From: Chitinophaga pinensis
GTDB taxonomy: Bacteria > Bacteroidota > Bacteroidia > UKL13-3
Reading direction: 5' to 3'
Assembly: GCA_945860865.1 (NCBI GenBank)
Contig: CAMARW010000001.1
Span: 772,294 to 836,293 of the forward strand
DNA: 64,000 nucleotides
Position 1 is the first letter of the stretch; the number at the start of each line of letters is the position of its first letter. The notes under the pieces are model-generated. The model was not told the DNA's origin. It did no database searches and saw only the letters and a list, made by a program, of their open reading frames with translations. Both the position numbers and the translations under genes were made by a program. Below are positions 24,165 to 33,924 of the stretch, piece after piece.

Positions 24165-25769
24165 ATGGAAATTGTTGACCAGATAGTTCTTGAGAATTCA
24201 TCTTTTGTGCCTCTAATTGTAAAAGATTATTTGCAAAAGGATACCTATTTAAAAGATTTTGTAAGTCAATGGCACGAAACAAATGGGCTTGAAAAGGCCA
24301 TTCAAAATAAGGTTTTTGATAGCTCTAAAAGGCAGCTACTCGTGCAACATCTGCGCACGCAATACCAAACAGCGGGCATAACTTTGGCCGAAAACAGTTT
24401 GGTTCAAACCAACCTAAACGCCTTGCTGGGTTTACAAACTTTTACCATAACTACCGGGCACCAACTGAGTTTATTTGGCGGCACTTTATTTATGAGTTAT
24501 AAAATTTTAAGTGCCATTAAACTGGCTTTAGAATTGAATAATCGGTTTCCACAAAACCAATTTGTGCCTGTTTTGTGGCTAGCTTCGGAGGATCATGATT
24601 TTGATGAGATTAAAACGAGCCACCTTTTTGGGAAAAATATTACTTGGACAAAAGATAGTGAATCAATGGCTACAGGTAAAATATCTTTGCAAGATATTGC
24701 CGAAACAGTAGACGCCATTGGACAATTGTTGGGTGATAAAGAGCAGGCTAGTTTTTGGTTCAACCAGATACGAGAGGCATATTTACGAGAGGGTAATTTG
24801 GGCGAAGCCACTTTGCGTTTTTACCACCAATTATTTGAGGCTTTTGGTTTGCTTATTCTTGACCCTAATGCAAAAGAGTTAAAGAAAGCATTGATTCCGG
24901 TGATGAAAGCAGATTTGCTTAGGCAAGAAACTTTTGCTGTGCAGCAGGTTTCGGATAAGGTTTTGGAAACCCGCTATAAATTGCAGATAAATGCCAGGCC
25001 CTGCAATTTTTTTTATATAGATGAGCGCTCGGTGCGCAAAATGATTAAGAAAAATGATGCGGGTGGTTTTTCTTGGGGCGATACGGATAAACATTGGTCG
25101 GCCCAAGAAATGGAGGATATGATTAACCAATACCCCGAGCGATTTAGCCCAAATGTAAATGTGAGGCCTGTTTATCAGGAGATGATTTTGCCTAACTTAG
25201 CTTATTTTGGTGGTCCGGCAGAGGTAGCTTATTGGTTGCAATTAAAGTCCGTTTTTGATCATTTTCAAGTAACTTTTCCCCTAGTAGGATTGCGGTATAT
25301 GAATGTAATAGTGCCACAAAATTTGCAGGATAAAGTGGTGAAACTGGGTTTAACTTTAGCTGATTTGCTGCTTTCGGAAAGTGCTTTAACTGAAAAATAC
25401 CTAAAGCAAGTGCAGGGGATTTCTATTTCAGAAAAATTTGAGTCTATTTTAAATAGTATGCAAGATTTGGTAGATAATGCCAAGCAATTGGATGTAAATT
25501 TAGGCAAAGAGATGCTTGAATTTAAACTGCAGAGTAAAGAATTTTTTAAGGGAAAATCGGGTGCATTTAAAAAAGCTGCAGCATTGCAAGAAGAAGCGCA
25601 ATTAGAGAAGTTATTAAAATTGCGTGCTAGGTTGTTTCCAAGCGGAATTCTTCAAGAGCGCATAGAAACTTTAATGCAGCAAGAAGCATCATTAAACAAA
25701 GCTATTTTAGAAAGCCTGCTGCAACAAGTGCAGGTGTTTTCTGGCAAAATGGATATTACTTTAAGTTAA
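24165..25769 (+). CDS. bshC: bacillithiol biosynthesis cysteine-adding enzyme BshC
   Basis: Catalyses the last step of bacillithiol synthesis, adding cysteine to glucosaminyl-malate. 534 residues. Blocks typical of BshC are TTGHQLSLFGGTLFMSYKILSAIKLA (start of the nucleotide-like Rossmann part), FVPVLWLASEDHDFDEI, and YFGGPAEVAYWLQLKSVF; a coiled-coil insertion is seen near residues 400-500. BshA and BshB are not in the window. Its 3' end overlaps the convergent methyltransferase gene by 9 bp. Confidence 0.93.
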   Translation: MEIVDQIVLENSSFVPLIVKDYLQKDTYLKDFVSQWHETNGLEKAIQNKVFDSSKRQLLVQHLRTQYQTAGITLAENSLVQTNLNALLGLQTFTITTGHQLSLFGGTLFMSYKILSAIKLALELNNRFPQNQFVPVLWLASEDHDFDEIKTSHLFGKNITWTKDSESMATGKISLQDIAETVDAIGQLLGDKEQASFWFNQIREAYLREGNLGEATLRFYHQLFEAFGLLILDPNAKELKKALIPVMKADLLRQETFAVQQVSDKVLETRYKLQINARPCNFFYIDERSVRKMIKKNDAGGFSWGDTDKHWSAQEMEDMINQYPERFSPNVNVRPVYQEMILPNLAYFGGPAEVAYWLQLKSVFDHFQVTFPLVGLRYMNVIVPQNLQDKVVKLGLTLADLLLSESALTEKYLKQVQGISISEKFESILNSMQDLVDNAKQLDVNLGKEMLEFKLQSKEFFKGKSGAFKKAAALQEEAQLEKLLKLRARLFPSGILQERIETLMQQEASLNKAILESLLQQVQVFSGKMDITLS

Positions 25770-26312
25770 TTTTTCTTGGTGGAGCAGTTGGTTTACCAAA
25801 TGCCAAATAACAATGCCAGAAGAAACCGACACATTGAGAGAATGTTTGGTGCCAAATTGCGGAATTTCTATACAGCCATCCGCTAAATCTATAAGCTCTT
25901 GTTGCACCCCAGCTACCTCGTTTCCAAGAATTAAAGCAATAGGTAAATTGTTTGTAATATCAAATGATTCTAAACTTAGGCTTTTACTAGCTTGTTCAAC
26001 CGCGTATATTTTTATGCCTTGTTTTTTTAAGTTTTGAACCAAGGAAATTGCATTTTCTTGGTATTCCCAATCAACAGTTTCGGTGGCTCCAAGAGCAGTC
26101 TTTAATATTTCTTTGTTGGGTGGAATGGCGGATTGGCCTGTAATAAAAATTTTTTTTAATTTAAAAGCATCCGAAGTTCGAAATATTGAACCAATGTTAT
26201 TACCGCTTCGAAGTTGGTCTAAAATAATGTAGATATCGAATTTATCGGTTAGCTTAAAGTTTTCGGCATTTAAACGATTTAACTGGGCATTGGTAGTCTT
26301 TAAAAAACTCAT
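25761..26312 (-). CDS. SpoU/TrmH family RNA methyltransferase
   Basis: A 183-residue SPOUT enzyme that 2'-O-methylates ribose in tRNA or rRNA. The three SPOUT motifs are present: NIGSIFRTSDAF, ALILGNEVAGV and IPQFGTKHSLNVSVSSGIVIW, the last forming the deep trefoil knot that binds S-adenosylmethionine. It lacks the N-terminal substrate-binding domain of TrmH or RlmB, so the target nucleotide is unknown. It overlaps bshC on the opposite strand by 9 bp. Confidence 0.9.
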   Translation of the reverse strand: MSFLKTTNAQLNRLNAENFKLTDKFDIYIILDQLRSGNNIGSIFRTSDAFKLKKIFITGQSAIPPNKEILKTALGATETVDWEYQENAISLVQNLKKQGIKIYAVEQASKSLSLESFDITNNLPIALILGNEVAGVQQELIDLADGCIEIPQFGTKHSLNVSVSSGIVIWHLVNQLLHQEKLT

Positions 26313-26748
26313 GGTAGATTGGAAAGTTTAGGTGGTTTAGCCTGGCAAGTAACAAATTCTTGATGCTATAATAAGAAAATTTTTTACCAAATTAAACAAA
26401 AATTATCGAAAATGAGTTATTGTTATTTCAAGCAAAATAGCCTTAAAGTTTTTTTATATCCTATTAAAACTTGGGTTTAATTTTAACTTATTTGCGCTAT
26501 ACAGAGTAGTAAGTGCGGCTTAGTTATCCAGGCATCTTTGTTCTTTGTGAGGGCTAAATTGTATGGATTTTACACTGGTGCTGTTAGGTATTCTCTTAAT
26601 ACAAGGTGGCCTTAAAAGAAGTTTAACTAGACTCTTGGCTGTATATATACAATACACAGTAGCTTGTAGATAACTGAACTATAGAAATTATATAGTTCTC
26701 GTACAATGGATTATCTTAGCAGATATTTTACGGCAAAGAATTCATTGT
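26313..26748. other. intergenic region with several inverted repeats
   Basis: No gene found on either strand. Just before the OmpA gene lie three short dyads: GTATT/AATAC with a 5-nt loop (around 26590), the palindrome TGTATATATACA (26640-26651) and the hairpin GAACTATA / TATAGTTC (26676-26698). They could belong to a structured leader or to a regulator site of the OmpA gene. Confidence 0.5.
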
Positions 26749-28254
26749 ATGAGGACTATTTTTTTTGTGAGTGTTTTTGTTTTGGTAGCAAGTGTATCAT
26801 TTGCACAAAAGTTGCCTAAGGCCCCAGAAAAGGGTGGGGCAGGTAAGCTTGCCAAGCCTGATGTTTCTGTATTAGACGAGACATCTGCTGCAGCGCTAAA
26901 GGCGAAGAAGGAAAAAGCCTCTGATACCATGAATATTATTCCGCCTGCTTTGTATAGCCGTTTTTCCATTGGCGGCAATTTTGGAATAGCCATAGGCGCT
27001 TCAGATATACCCGCAGATGCTATCTCTCCTGGCTTTGGTGCCTACGCAAAAGTTTCGTTAAACCACATAATGGGCATTAGGCTGCAATACCTTCAGGGTA
27101 AAATATCGGGAGCTAATACGCGCTCAAATGCAAGAGAAAATGTTTACTTTTCGAGTAATATTAACAACCTTTCTTTACAAGCTATTTTTAATTTAGGTAC
27201 TATAGATTATCGTCAGAGTTTTCCGAGAAACAACTTTTACTTTGGTGTTGGATTAAGCAGGTTAACTTATAATTCTTCTAAAGATACTTTTAATGCAATA
27301 ACCAATAATAGAGATAACGTTGCTAGTTTATCTAATACCAGTTTATCGGTTCCATTGTTGTTTGGATTTAAAAGAAAAGTAAGTAAGAATATAGATATTG
27401 GGTTTGAGTTTGATTATTTTATTGGCTCAAATGATGATATTGATGTTTCCAATATTGTGAGCACTTTGCCCGATGGGAATGGTTATTTTATGGTGAATGT
27501 TTCCTATAATTTAACGTCTAAAAACAAACCTAATCATCTAGATTGGAGCAATCCAATTGATAAAATTTACCGCGATCTTAAGGATGCCAAAGACCAAGCA
27601 GAGGCCATGAAGGTAGACACAGATAAAGACGGTATTCCAGATTATTTAGACCAAGAACCCAATACACCAGAGGGATACAAGGTTAACAATAAAGGGGTAA
27701 CTTTAGATAGTGATGAAGATGGTATACCAGATTCTATAGATCCAGATCCTTATGGTTTTAGTAAGTCGTTAGGTTTGTATTTTCCTGATGCCAATGATGG
27801 AAAAGAGGGTGAAGGGAATATTTACCGTTTAAATGATTCTATTCCAAAAACTGATTTTGTAACCATTTCTAAAAGTGGTTTTGGTTTGCCAACTATTGTT
27901 TTTCCTCCAAACCATTTTACGGTTCATGTAGAACAATACAGCTTATTGCAACAAATAGCCAGAATTTTAATGGTAGACACTTCTGCATCACTTGTTATTA
28001 TTGGTCATTCTGATAATGATAATCCTAATTTAACTCAACTAACCCTGGCAGAGCGCAGAGCACTAGAAGTGAAAAGAAGATTGTATAAGGTGTTTGAAAT
28101 TGAAGAACACAGGATGTTAGTTTTCTCTCACAAAGATGCTTATGTAACAAAATACAAAATGAGCACAGAAGGTTTAGATAGAAAAGTAGAATTTAGAATT
28201 ATTCGTCCAATACAAAAACGTCAACCGCGTATTGATAAAGAACAATTGAAATAA
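26749..28254 (+). CDS. OmpA family outer-membrane protein with TSP3-type repeats
   Basis: A 501-residue protein. Signal peptide (residues 1-19), a linker, an outer-membrane beta-barrel (about 60-255), two calcium-binding thrombospondin type 3 repeats (DTDKDGIPDYLD and DSDEDGIPDSIDPDP, about 285-330), and a C-terminal OmpA peptidoglycan-binding domain (about 385-495) with LVIIGHSDNDNPN, AERRALEVKRRL and RKVEFRI. This anchors the outer membrane to the cell wall and is typical of Bacteroidota. It ends 1 bp before the stop of convergent mtgA. No partner genes. Confidence 0.9.
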   Translation: MRTIFFVSVFVLVASVSFAQKLPKAPEKGGAGKLAKPDVSVLDETSAAALKAKKEKASDTMNIIPPALYSRFSIGGNFGIAIGASDIPADAISPGFGAYAKVSLNHIMGIRLQYLQGKISGANTRSNARENVYFSSNINNLSLQAIFNLGTIDYRQSFPRNNFYFGVGLSRLTYNSSKDTFNAITNNRDNVASLSNTSLSVPLLFGFKRKVSKNIDIGFEFDYFIGSNDDIDVSNIVSTLPDGNGYFMVNVSYNLTSKNKPNHLDWSNPIDKIYRDLKDAKDQAEAMKVDTDKDGIPDYLDQEPNTPEGYKVNNKGVTLDSDEDGIPDSIDPDPYGFSKSLGLYFPDANDGKEGEGNIYRLNDSIPKTDFVTISKSGFGLPTIVFPPNHFTVHVEQYSLLQQIARILMVDTSASLVIIGHSDNDNPNLTQLTLAERRALEVKRRLYKVFEIEEHRMLVFSHKDAYVTKYKMSTEGLDRKVEFRIIRPIQKRQPRIDKEQLK

Positions 28255-28255
28255 G

Positions 28256-29035
28256 CTATTTATTATTCTTTTTCATTTCCCAAGGCAGTGGTCCAATGCG
28301 GTACATGTAACGCGCTATAATTTGTTGTTTTTTCTTAATGTACCTAGAAGGTTTATTGGCTGTCCATCTTCGTGGATTAGGATAACATGCGGCTATAGCT
28401 GCTGCTTCTTGGGCTGTTAGTTTGTTGGCTGATTTATTAAAATAAAATAAAGCCGCTGCTTCTGCCCCGTAAACTCCTTTCCCCATCTCAATAATATTAA
28501 GGTAAACCTCCAAAATTCGCTTCTTGGTCCACAATAATTCTATAGCGATGGTAATGTATACTTCAAGGCCTTTTCTAATCCAGCTTCTATTGGGGGTAAA
28601 GAATAAATTCTTGGCAGTTTGCTGACTAATAGTACTAGCGCCTCGAGGTTTTTTACCTTTATCAAAACTTTTTTTTACTGAATCGATAATTTGTTCGAAA
28701 TCAAATCCATAATGGTTGAAGAATTTAGGATCTTCAGAGGTAACACTGGCCAAGCAGATATTTTTACCCAAACTTTCTATGCTTTCCCAGTCCTTTTTTA
28801 AGCGTATTGGATCTTCGCCGAAGGTCTGCTCAAACAAGCGTTTAACAGGCAAAGGGGTTATGGGCACTGGCACAACCCTGTATATAATTATCATAAATAA
28901 ACTTATTTGAAATGCAAGTATGCAAATCTTCCATAAGAATATTTTGAGTTGTTCTAATTTTTTTCCAATCGCTTTAGCTGTTTTTCCCATGATAATGTTT
29001 ACAATTTTAAGCAAGTATTTTAGATAATCCTTCAT
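28256..29035 (-). CDS. mtgA: monofunctional peptidoglycan transglycosylase
   Basis: A 259-residue GT51 enzyme that polymerises lipid II into glycan chains at the outer face of the cytoplasmic membrane. One membrane helix near residues 33-52, then the catalytic domain with TSEDPKFFNHYGFD (general-base Glu in SED), RGASTISQQTAKNLF (motif 2), KKRILEVYLNIIEMGKGVYGAEAAALFYF and AAIAACYPNPRRW. No transpeptidase domain, so it is MtgA rather than a class A PBP. A second in-frame ATG at residue 16 could be the start. Confidence 0.93.
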   Translation of the reverse strand: MKDYLKYLLKIVNIIMGKTAKAIGKKLEQLKIFLWKICILAFQISLFMIIIYRVVPVPITPLPVKRLFEQTFGEDPIRLKKDWESIESLGKNICLASVTSEDPKFFNHYGFDFEQIIDSVKKSFDKGKKPRGASTISQQTAKNLFFTPNRSWIRKGLEVYITIAIELLWTKKRILEVYLNIIEMGKGVYGAEAAALFYFNKSANKLTAQEAAAIAACYPNPRRWTANKPSRYIKKKQQIIARYMYRIGPLPWEMKKNNK

Positions 29036-29150
29036 TTTTTTAAAGCTTTTACTGATAAATTTATTTTGCTAATAGTTCAATTTATCTTCATAAAATGGGA
29101 ACTAAACCCCTTTTCTTTTGTTAATTTGAAGATTAATTCCTTCGCACCTC

Positions 29151-30455
29151 ATGCAATCTTTTAAAATAAAAATGTTTTTGAGCCTTAGCCTTTTTGTTAT
29201 ACTGCTGGATCTCTATTTATGGCAAGCCATTAAAGTGCTAATTAAAAAACATCCTATATGGTATCAAAAAACCATAAAATGGGTTTATTGGTCTCTCCCT
29301 GTATTGATAGTTACGGCCTTTTTTCTGCTTCAATTTAACAGCGCTTTGGCCTCAAATCGTTTGGTTCGAACCTATTTAATGGGATTCTTTTTTGTTATTT
29401 ATGGGTCTAAGCTAATAGCTTTCTTATTTATCGTTGTAGATGATATTAAGCGCTTATTTATTTGGTTTTGGCATGGAATTGAGCGTAAAGTTTTACAGCA
29501 AAAGAAGCAAGCTGAGGAAGAAGAAATGGAGGAATCTCTTGTGTCTAATGAAAAGAAGATTACCCGTTCTCAGTTTATTGCGCGTGCAGGTTTGGTAGCA
29601 GGTGCCGTACCTTTTGTAATGCTCTCCCGCGGATTGTATTCTGGTGCTTATAATTACCAAGTTCGCAGGGTGAACCTAGTTTTACCCAATTTGCCTGAAG
29701 CTTTTGATGGCCTTAAAGTATTACAGATTTCGGATGTGCATACGGGTAGTTTCTTTGATAAAGATGCCGTTTATAAAGGCATCCAATTAATAAAAGAACA
29801 GAAGGCACATGTAGCGGTATTTACAGGTGATTTTGTAAATAATAAAACAGATGAGGCTTATGAATGGGCTGATATGTTTAGCGAAATTAAAGCGCCTATG
29901 GGCGTGTATTCTATTTTAGGTAATCACGATTATGGCGATTATGTAACCGATTGGAAAAGTGCAGAAGAAAAGGCCAAAAATTTAACAAATTTATATGATG
30001 TGCACAAAAATATGGGCTGGAACTTATTGCGCAATGAGCATGTTTTACTTGAAAAAGAAAACAAGAGAATTGGTTTATTGGGCGTAGAAAATTGGGGTGA
30101 TCGGGGCCGTTTTCAGCGCTTCGGAGATATTGATAAAGCTAAAGTGGGCATGCCCAATGTGCCAGTAAAAATATTGCTTTCGCATGATCCTAGCCATTTT
30201 GATACGATTGTTTCTAAACAACATCCAGATATCGATTTAACGCTTTCTGGACATACGCATGGTTTTCAATTTGGGGTTGAATTTGGACATTTTAAATGGA
30301 GTCCTTCTCAATACATATACCCACATTGGGCCGACTTATATAAAATAGAAAAACAAATGCTTTATGTAAACCGGGGATTTGGGTTTCTTGGGTACCCGGG
30401 TAGGGTTGGTATTTTACCCGAAATAACCGTGTTTACGCTTAATAGAATGGCCTAG
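29151..30455 (+). CDS. metallophosphoesterase, membrane-bound
   Basis: A 434-residue protein: three membrane helices (about 8-26, 45-63, 76-98), a cytoplasmic coiled stretch (about 115-140), a further membrane stretch (about 145-160), then a calcineurin-like phosphoesterase domain (about 180-430). The metal ligands appear in order: QISDVHTG, FTGDFVNN, LGNHDYGD, SHDP and SGHTHGFQ. Such YkuE-like enzymes act on the periplasmic side on lipid or nucleotide substrates; the substrate here is not known. It overlaps the 3' end of nadE by 4 bp. Confidence 0.88.
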   Translation: MQSFKIKMFLSLSLFVILLDLYLWQAIKVLIKKHPIWYQKTIKWVYWSLPVLIVTAFFLLQFNSALASNRLVRTYLMGFFFVIYGSKLIAFLFIVVDDIKRLFIWFWHGIERKVLQQKKQAEEEEMEESLVSNEKKITRSQFIARAGLVAGAVPFVMLSRGLYSGAYNYQVRRVNLVLPNLPEAFDGLKVLQISDVHTGSFFDKDAVYKGIQLIKEQKAHVAVFTGDFVNNKTDEAYEWADMFSEIKAPMGVYSILGNHDYGDYVTDWKSAEEKAKNLTNLYDVHKNMGWNLLRNEHVLLEKENKRIGLLGVENWGDRGRFQRFGDIDKAKVGMPNVPVKILLSHDPSHFDTIVSKQHPDIDLTLSGHTHGFQFGVEFGHFKWSPSQYIYPHWADLYKIEKQMLYVNRGFGFLGYPGRVGILPEITVFTLNRMA

Positions 30456-32104
30456 CTTAAATATTTTCCGGAGATGGGAACACGCCTGCCCGGACCAAAT
30501 GCTTTTTTTGATAAGCGAAGTACGGGAGGAGCTTGCCAACGCTTCCATTCGTTCATATTTACCATACGCAAAATACGCTGCACCAAGGCGGGTTCAAAAC
30601 CCGCTTGTATAATTTGAGCAGGACCATTTTCTTCTTCAATATAGTGGTGCAAAATGGCGTCTAGCACTTCATAAGGTGGAAGGCTATCGCTGTCTTTTTG
30701 ATCGGGACGTAATTCTGCGGATGGGGCTTTGGTTAAAATTTGGGTGGGGATAATTTCTGATGTGCGGTTTATGTATTCGCAAAGCTCGTAGATTTCTGTT
30801 TTGTATAAATCGCCAATAACAGATAAGCCACCACACATATCACCGTAAAGCGTTCCATATCCCACAGCAAGCTCACTTTTGTTGCTGGTGTTAAGTAAAA
30901 TATGTCCAAATTTATTGGCTAAGCCCATCAAGAGCACACCGCGTGTTCTGCTTTGCAAATTTTCTTCTGCTAAGCCAAACGGACTATCTTTGTATAGGGG
31001 GTTTAGTGTTTCTAAAAAAGATTGGAAAGTATCTTCAATGGGCAATACATCATGTTTTATGCCTAAATTTTGAACCAATTTTAAACTGTCGGAAATAGAA
31101 TGATCAGAACTATATTGACTTGGCATTAAAATAGCCCAAACATGCTGGCTACCTAGTGCTTTAACGGCCAAATAACTTACCAAAGCAGAATCTACTCCGC
31201 CAGATAAACCTAAAATGGCTTGTTTAAAACCTAATTTTTCAAAGTATTGTTTAATGCCTAATACCAGTGCATTTTCAATATCTTGGTATTTGTTTCTAGG
31301 CGCTTCTTGGTTTTGGTTCGAACCAAATATTTGAAGTAATTGGGCTGATTTTTGTATTTCAAAGCTTTGCGAATCTTCAGAAAAATAAGCTAATTCCTTT
31401 ATGATATTTCCACTTGCATCTGTTGCACATGAACCACCATCGAAGATTAAATGCGTTTGTGCCCCAACGTGGTTTACGTAAAATATTGGTAATTTATAGA
31501 AGGAGGCATTGCTTTTTAAAACACTTTGCCTCGCTGTAATTTGTGTTTTTGAATAAGGTGAAGCTGCAATATTTATTATAAAATCGGGGGCTTTTTTAAT
31601 AAGTTCATCCATCGGACTAACAGGATACATTGGGTTTTCCACTATATTCCATAGGTCTTCACAAATTGTTAAGGCAATTTTGAAACCCTTAAAGTTAATA
31701 ATTTCAAAATTTCTATTGGGTTCAAAATACCTGTATTCATCAAAAATATCATAGTTAGGCAGCAGCGTTTTATCTGTTATGTGCGCTACTTTTCCATCTG
31801 CTAAAAAGTAAGCTGAATTAAAAAGTAGCTTTCCTTTGCTAATTGTATTCTTGCGAGGTGAACCAACAACAGCTGCTATGCCAACACAATTTTCTGCTAT
31901 TTGGAGTATGCTCTCTGTAGCTTGATGAATGAAATCATCGAAGGCTAGAAAATCTCGCGGTGGATAGCCACAAGTAGCTAGCTCTGAAAATATAATTAGT
32001 TCTGAGCCATTATCTTTTGCAGCTTTAATGGCCGCTATTATTTTGGCTGTATTATCGGCAAAATTGCCTGTATGAAAACTTAATTGAGAAAGGGTTATCT
32101 TCAC
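30452..32104 (-). CDS. nadE: NAD+ synthetase (glutamine-hydrolysing)
   Basis: Last step of NAD synthesis: amidates nicotinate-adenine dinucleotide using glutamine. 550 residues with a nitrilase-type glutaminase domain (about 1-265; Glu in IIFSELATCGYPP, Cys in ALTICEDLW) and an ATP-pyrophosphatase synthetase domain (SGGVDSALV near 295, LLNTSNKSELAVGYGTLYGDMCGG near 400). The frame is open from a TTG at 32131, but GTG 32104 gives the expected VKITLSQL start and avoids overlap with the gene at 32115. nadE beside gldB is common in Bacteroidota. Confidence 0.94.
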   Translation of the reverse strand: MKITLSQLSFHTGNFADNTAKIIAAIKAAKDNGSELIIFSELATCGYPPRDFLAFDDFIHQATESILQIAENCVGIAAVVGSPRKNTISKGKLLFNSAYFLADGKVAHITDKTLLPNYDIFDEYRYFEPNRNFEIINFKGFKIALTICEDLWNIVENPMYPVSPMDELIKKAPDFIINIAASPYSKTQITARQSVLKSNASFYKLPIFYVNHVGAQTHLIFDGGSCATDASGNIIKELAYFSEDSQSFEIQKSAQLLQIFGSNQNQEAPRNKYQDIENALVLGIKQYFEKLGFKQAILGLSGGVDSALVSYLAVKALGSQHVWAILMPSQYSSDHSISDSLKLVQNLGIKHDVLPIEDTFQSFLETLNPLYKDSPFGLAEENLQSRTRGVLLMGLANKFGHILLNTSNKSELAVGYGTLYGDMCGGLSVIGDLYKTEIYELCEYINRTSEIIPTQILTKAPSAELRPDQKDSDSLPPYEVLDAILHHYIEEENGPAQIIQAGFEPALVQRILRMVNMNEWKRWQAPPVLRLSKKAFGPGRRVPISGKYLS

Positions 32105-32114
32105 TGAAAATAAG

Positions 32115-32837
32115 TTAGAATATAAAACCAATATTTAAACCAATACCATTATTATTGGCAGTCCATTTATTTTCGCTCAACAAATCTGTTAAACCCATAT
32201 GATAGCGAATGCCTAACTCTATTCTAGAGCTATTTTGAAGGTGAAAATTTACACCTCCCCCAAACATTAATCCTGCCCTAACCTTATTGGCTGTTATAGC
32301 GTAACTATCTTCATTTTTTGTGCTTTTTAGTTCAAATACATCTTCTTCATCTGGCTCTGCGAAATTGATATTTTCTTTATTATAACTATTAGAATTTACA
32401 TCACCTTTTTGTTTAAGCAGCAACCCAAAAGATGCACCAAACTCGCCGTAAAACGACCTGTTTTCCTCCCTTACCGTGTGCATTTTAATAAAGAAAGGAA
32501 TATCAATGTATTGCAAATTATAGGTAATGCTAAAATTGCTGAGGGTATCGTTGATGCCATGATGCCTTACCACAACATTTTCTGCTTTTACTTGCGCACC
32601 AATATTTTGCAAGTTTATTTCGAATCCAAGTGCATATTTGGCTCCAATATTATAATTTATTTTAGCTCCAAAGCCAAAAGAAGGAGAGGCGCTACCATTG
32701 CTAATAGCTTTATTGCTTGGTGATATCCAGCTAATAAAAGGAGTGGTTCCTAAACCAAATTCAATTTTACTTTCTTGGGCAATTAAGTTGCCTCCAAATA
32801 ATATGAGTATGAATGCCGAAAATAATTTTTGTTTCAT
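32115..32837 (-). CDS. outer-membrane beta-barrel protein
   Basis: A 240-residue porin-family protein: signal peptide (MKQKLFSAFILILFGGNLIAQ) and a barrel of eight or so strands (for example SFGFGAKINYNIGAKYALGFEINLQNIGA, SFYGEFGASFGLLLK, VRAGLMFGGGVNFHL) ending in GLNIGFIF, the terminal Phe usual for barrels. The frame is open from 32897, but ATG 32837 gives the signal peptide. It is 10 bp upstream of nadE on the same strand. It has a perfect TTTG-N20-TAAATTTG promoter. No specific function assigned. Confidence 0.82.
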   Translation of the reverse strand: MKQKLFSAFILILFGGNLIAQESKIEFGLGTTPFISWISPSNKAISNGSASPSFGFGAKINYNIGAKYALGFEINLQNIGAQVKAENVVVRHHGINDTLSNFSITYNLQYIDIPFFIKMHTVREENRSFYGEFGASFGLLLKQKGDVNSNSYNKENINFAEPDEEDVFELKSTKNEDSYAITANKVRAGLMFGGGVNFHLQNSSRIELGIRYHMGLTDLLSENKWTANNNGIGLNIGFIF

Positions 32838-32857
32838 AATATGAATTGATTTGATTT

Positions 32858-32889
32858 CAAATTTAGTTGCAAATGCAGATATTGCCAAA
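32858..32889 (-). promoter_or_regulatory. promoter of the beta-barrel gene and nadE
   Basis: On the minus strand: TTTG (32886-32889), 20 nt, then TAAATTTG (32858-32865), a full consensus match 20 nt before the ATG at 32837. Confidence 0.65.
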
Positions 32890-32922
32890 AGTTTCATTAC
32901 AAAATTAGCCTAATAAATTAAT

Positions 32923-33921
32923 ATGTTAAGATTATTTAAACTGAGTTTTTTCTCCCTGCTGGTATCGTTTTTATTTTCTCATTGCGCTACAGAAAAATCT
33001 CCTGTTCAATTATTGCGATTTGATCAAGATCTATTCAATAAACAATCACTACAATCTGCCAATCATTATTTAAAATTGCAACAGAAGTACGGGCCATTTT
33101 ACGAAACTTTTGCAGTAAAAATGCTCAATATTAGTGAAGAAGAAAGGCCTTATGCTTACAAACCTTCCTTAGATAAGTTTGTAAATTTTCCTAGTATACA
33201 GCAATTAAAAAAGGAGGTAGATAGTGTATTTCCTAATTTAAATAATTTGGAGGCTGATTTAGAAAGATCAATGGATATTTATCAAGATGAGTTTCCTAAA
33301 GAAAAGATTCCTGCTTTTGTTACTTTTATATCAGAGTTTGGATTTGCACATGCCAATTTAGATACGGTTGTGGCTATTGGATTAGATATGTATTTAGGTG
33401 CTAATTATGGTTTATACCCTGCTTTAGATTTCCCAGAATTTATGGTAGAAAAATTGCGCAAGGAATATATGCTTGCCAATACACTTAAATCTCTGGCTAT
33501 TGGCAAGTATGAACACCAATTAAGAGATAAGCGTTTTTTAGCCATGATGCTTTTTGAAGGTAAAATGAGGTATTTTATAAAAACCCTCGCGCCCCAAATA
33601 CCTGATTCAATTATTTTTGGCTATTCCAAAAATCAACTGCAATGGGCAAATGAAAACGAAGCCATGATATGGGCACATTTGCTCGAGTCTAAAATGCTCT
33701 TCAACCAAGATCCCTCCGTATACATGCGCTATTTTAATGATGGTCCGTTTACCATTGCCAATGGTGTGCCGCAATCATCTGCTCCTGCCATTGGCGTTTA
33801 TGCAGGATATAAAATTATAGCCCAATTTATGGAACTAAATGGCAGGCAAAGTTTAAAAGATTTAATGGAAAATCAATCATGGGATAAAATCCTGAAAGAA
33901 AGTAAATACCGTCCCAAATAA
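32923..33921 (+). CDS. gldB: gliding motility lipoprotein GldB
   Basis: A 332-residue lipoprotein with lipobox FSHC (lipidation at about C21), matching GldB: LLRFDQDLFN after the signal, then YGPFYETFAVKMLNI, FVTFISEFGFAHANL, VAIGLDMYLGANYGLYPA and ANGVPQSSAPAIGVYAGYKIIAQFME. GldB is needed for gliding and the T9SS in Flavobacterium johnsoniae, where gldC follows it. Here a MOSC gene follows instead and gldC is not in the window. Neighbour nadE matches the known context. Confidence 0.93.
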   Translation: MLRLFKLSFFSLLVSFLFSHCATEKSPVQLLRFDQDLFNKQSLQSANHYLKLQQKYGPFYETFAVKMLNISEEERPYAYKPSLDKFVNFPSIQQLKKEVDSVFPNLNNLEADLERSMDIYQDEFPKEKIPAFVTFISEFGFAHANLDTVVAIGLDMYLGANYGLYPALDFPEFMVEKLRKEYMLANTLKSLAIGKYEHQLRDKRFLAMMLFEGKMRYFIKTLAPQIPDSIIFGYSKNQLQWANENEAMIWAHLLESKMLFNQDPSVYMRYFNDGPFTIANGVPQSSAPAIGVYAGYKIIAQFMELNGRQSLKDLMENQSWDKILKESKYRPK

Positions 33922-33924
33922 GGT

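Noticed and set aside
29363-29372. GGTTCGAACC as a tRNA T-arm
   Set aside because: The sequence resembles a T-loop, but no acceptor stem, anticodon arm or CCA is present at any copy, and most copies lie in protein genes.
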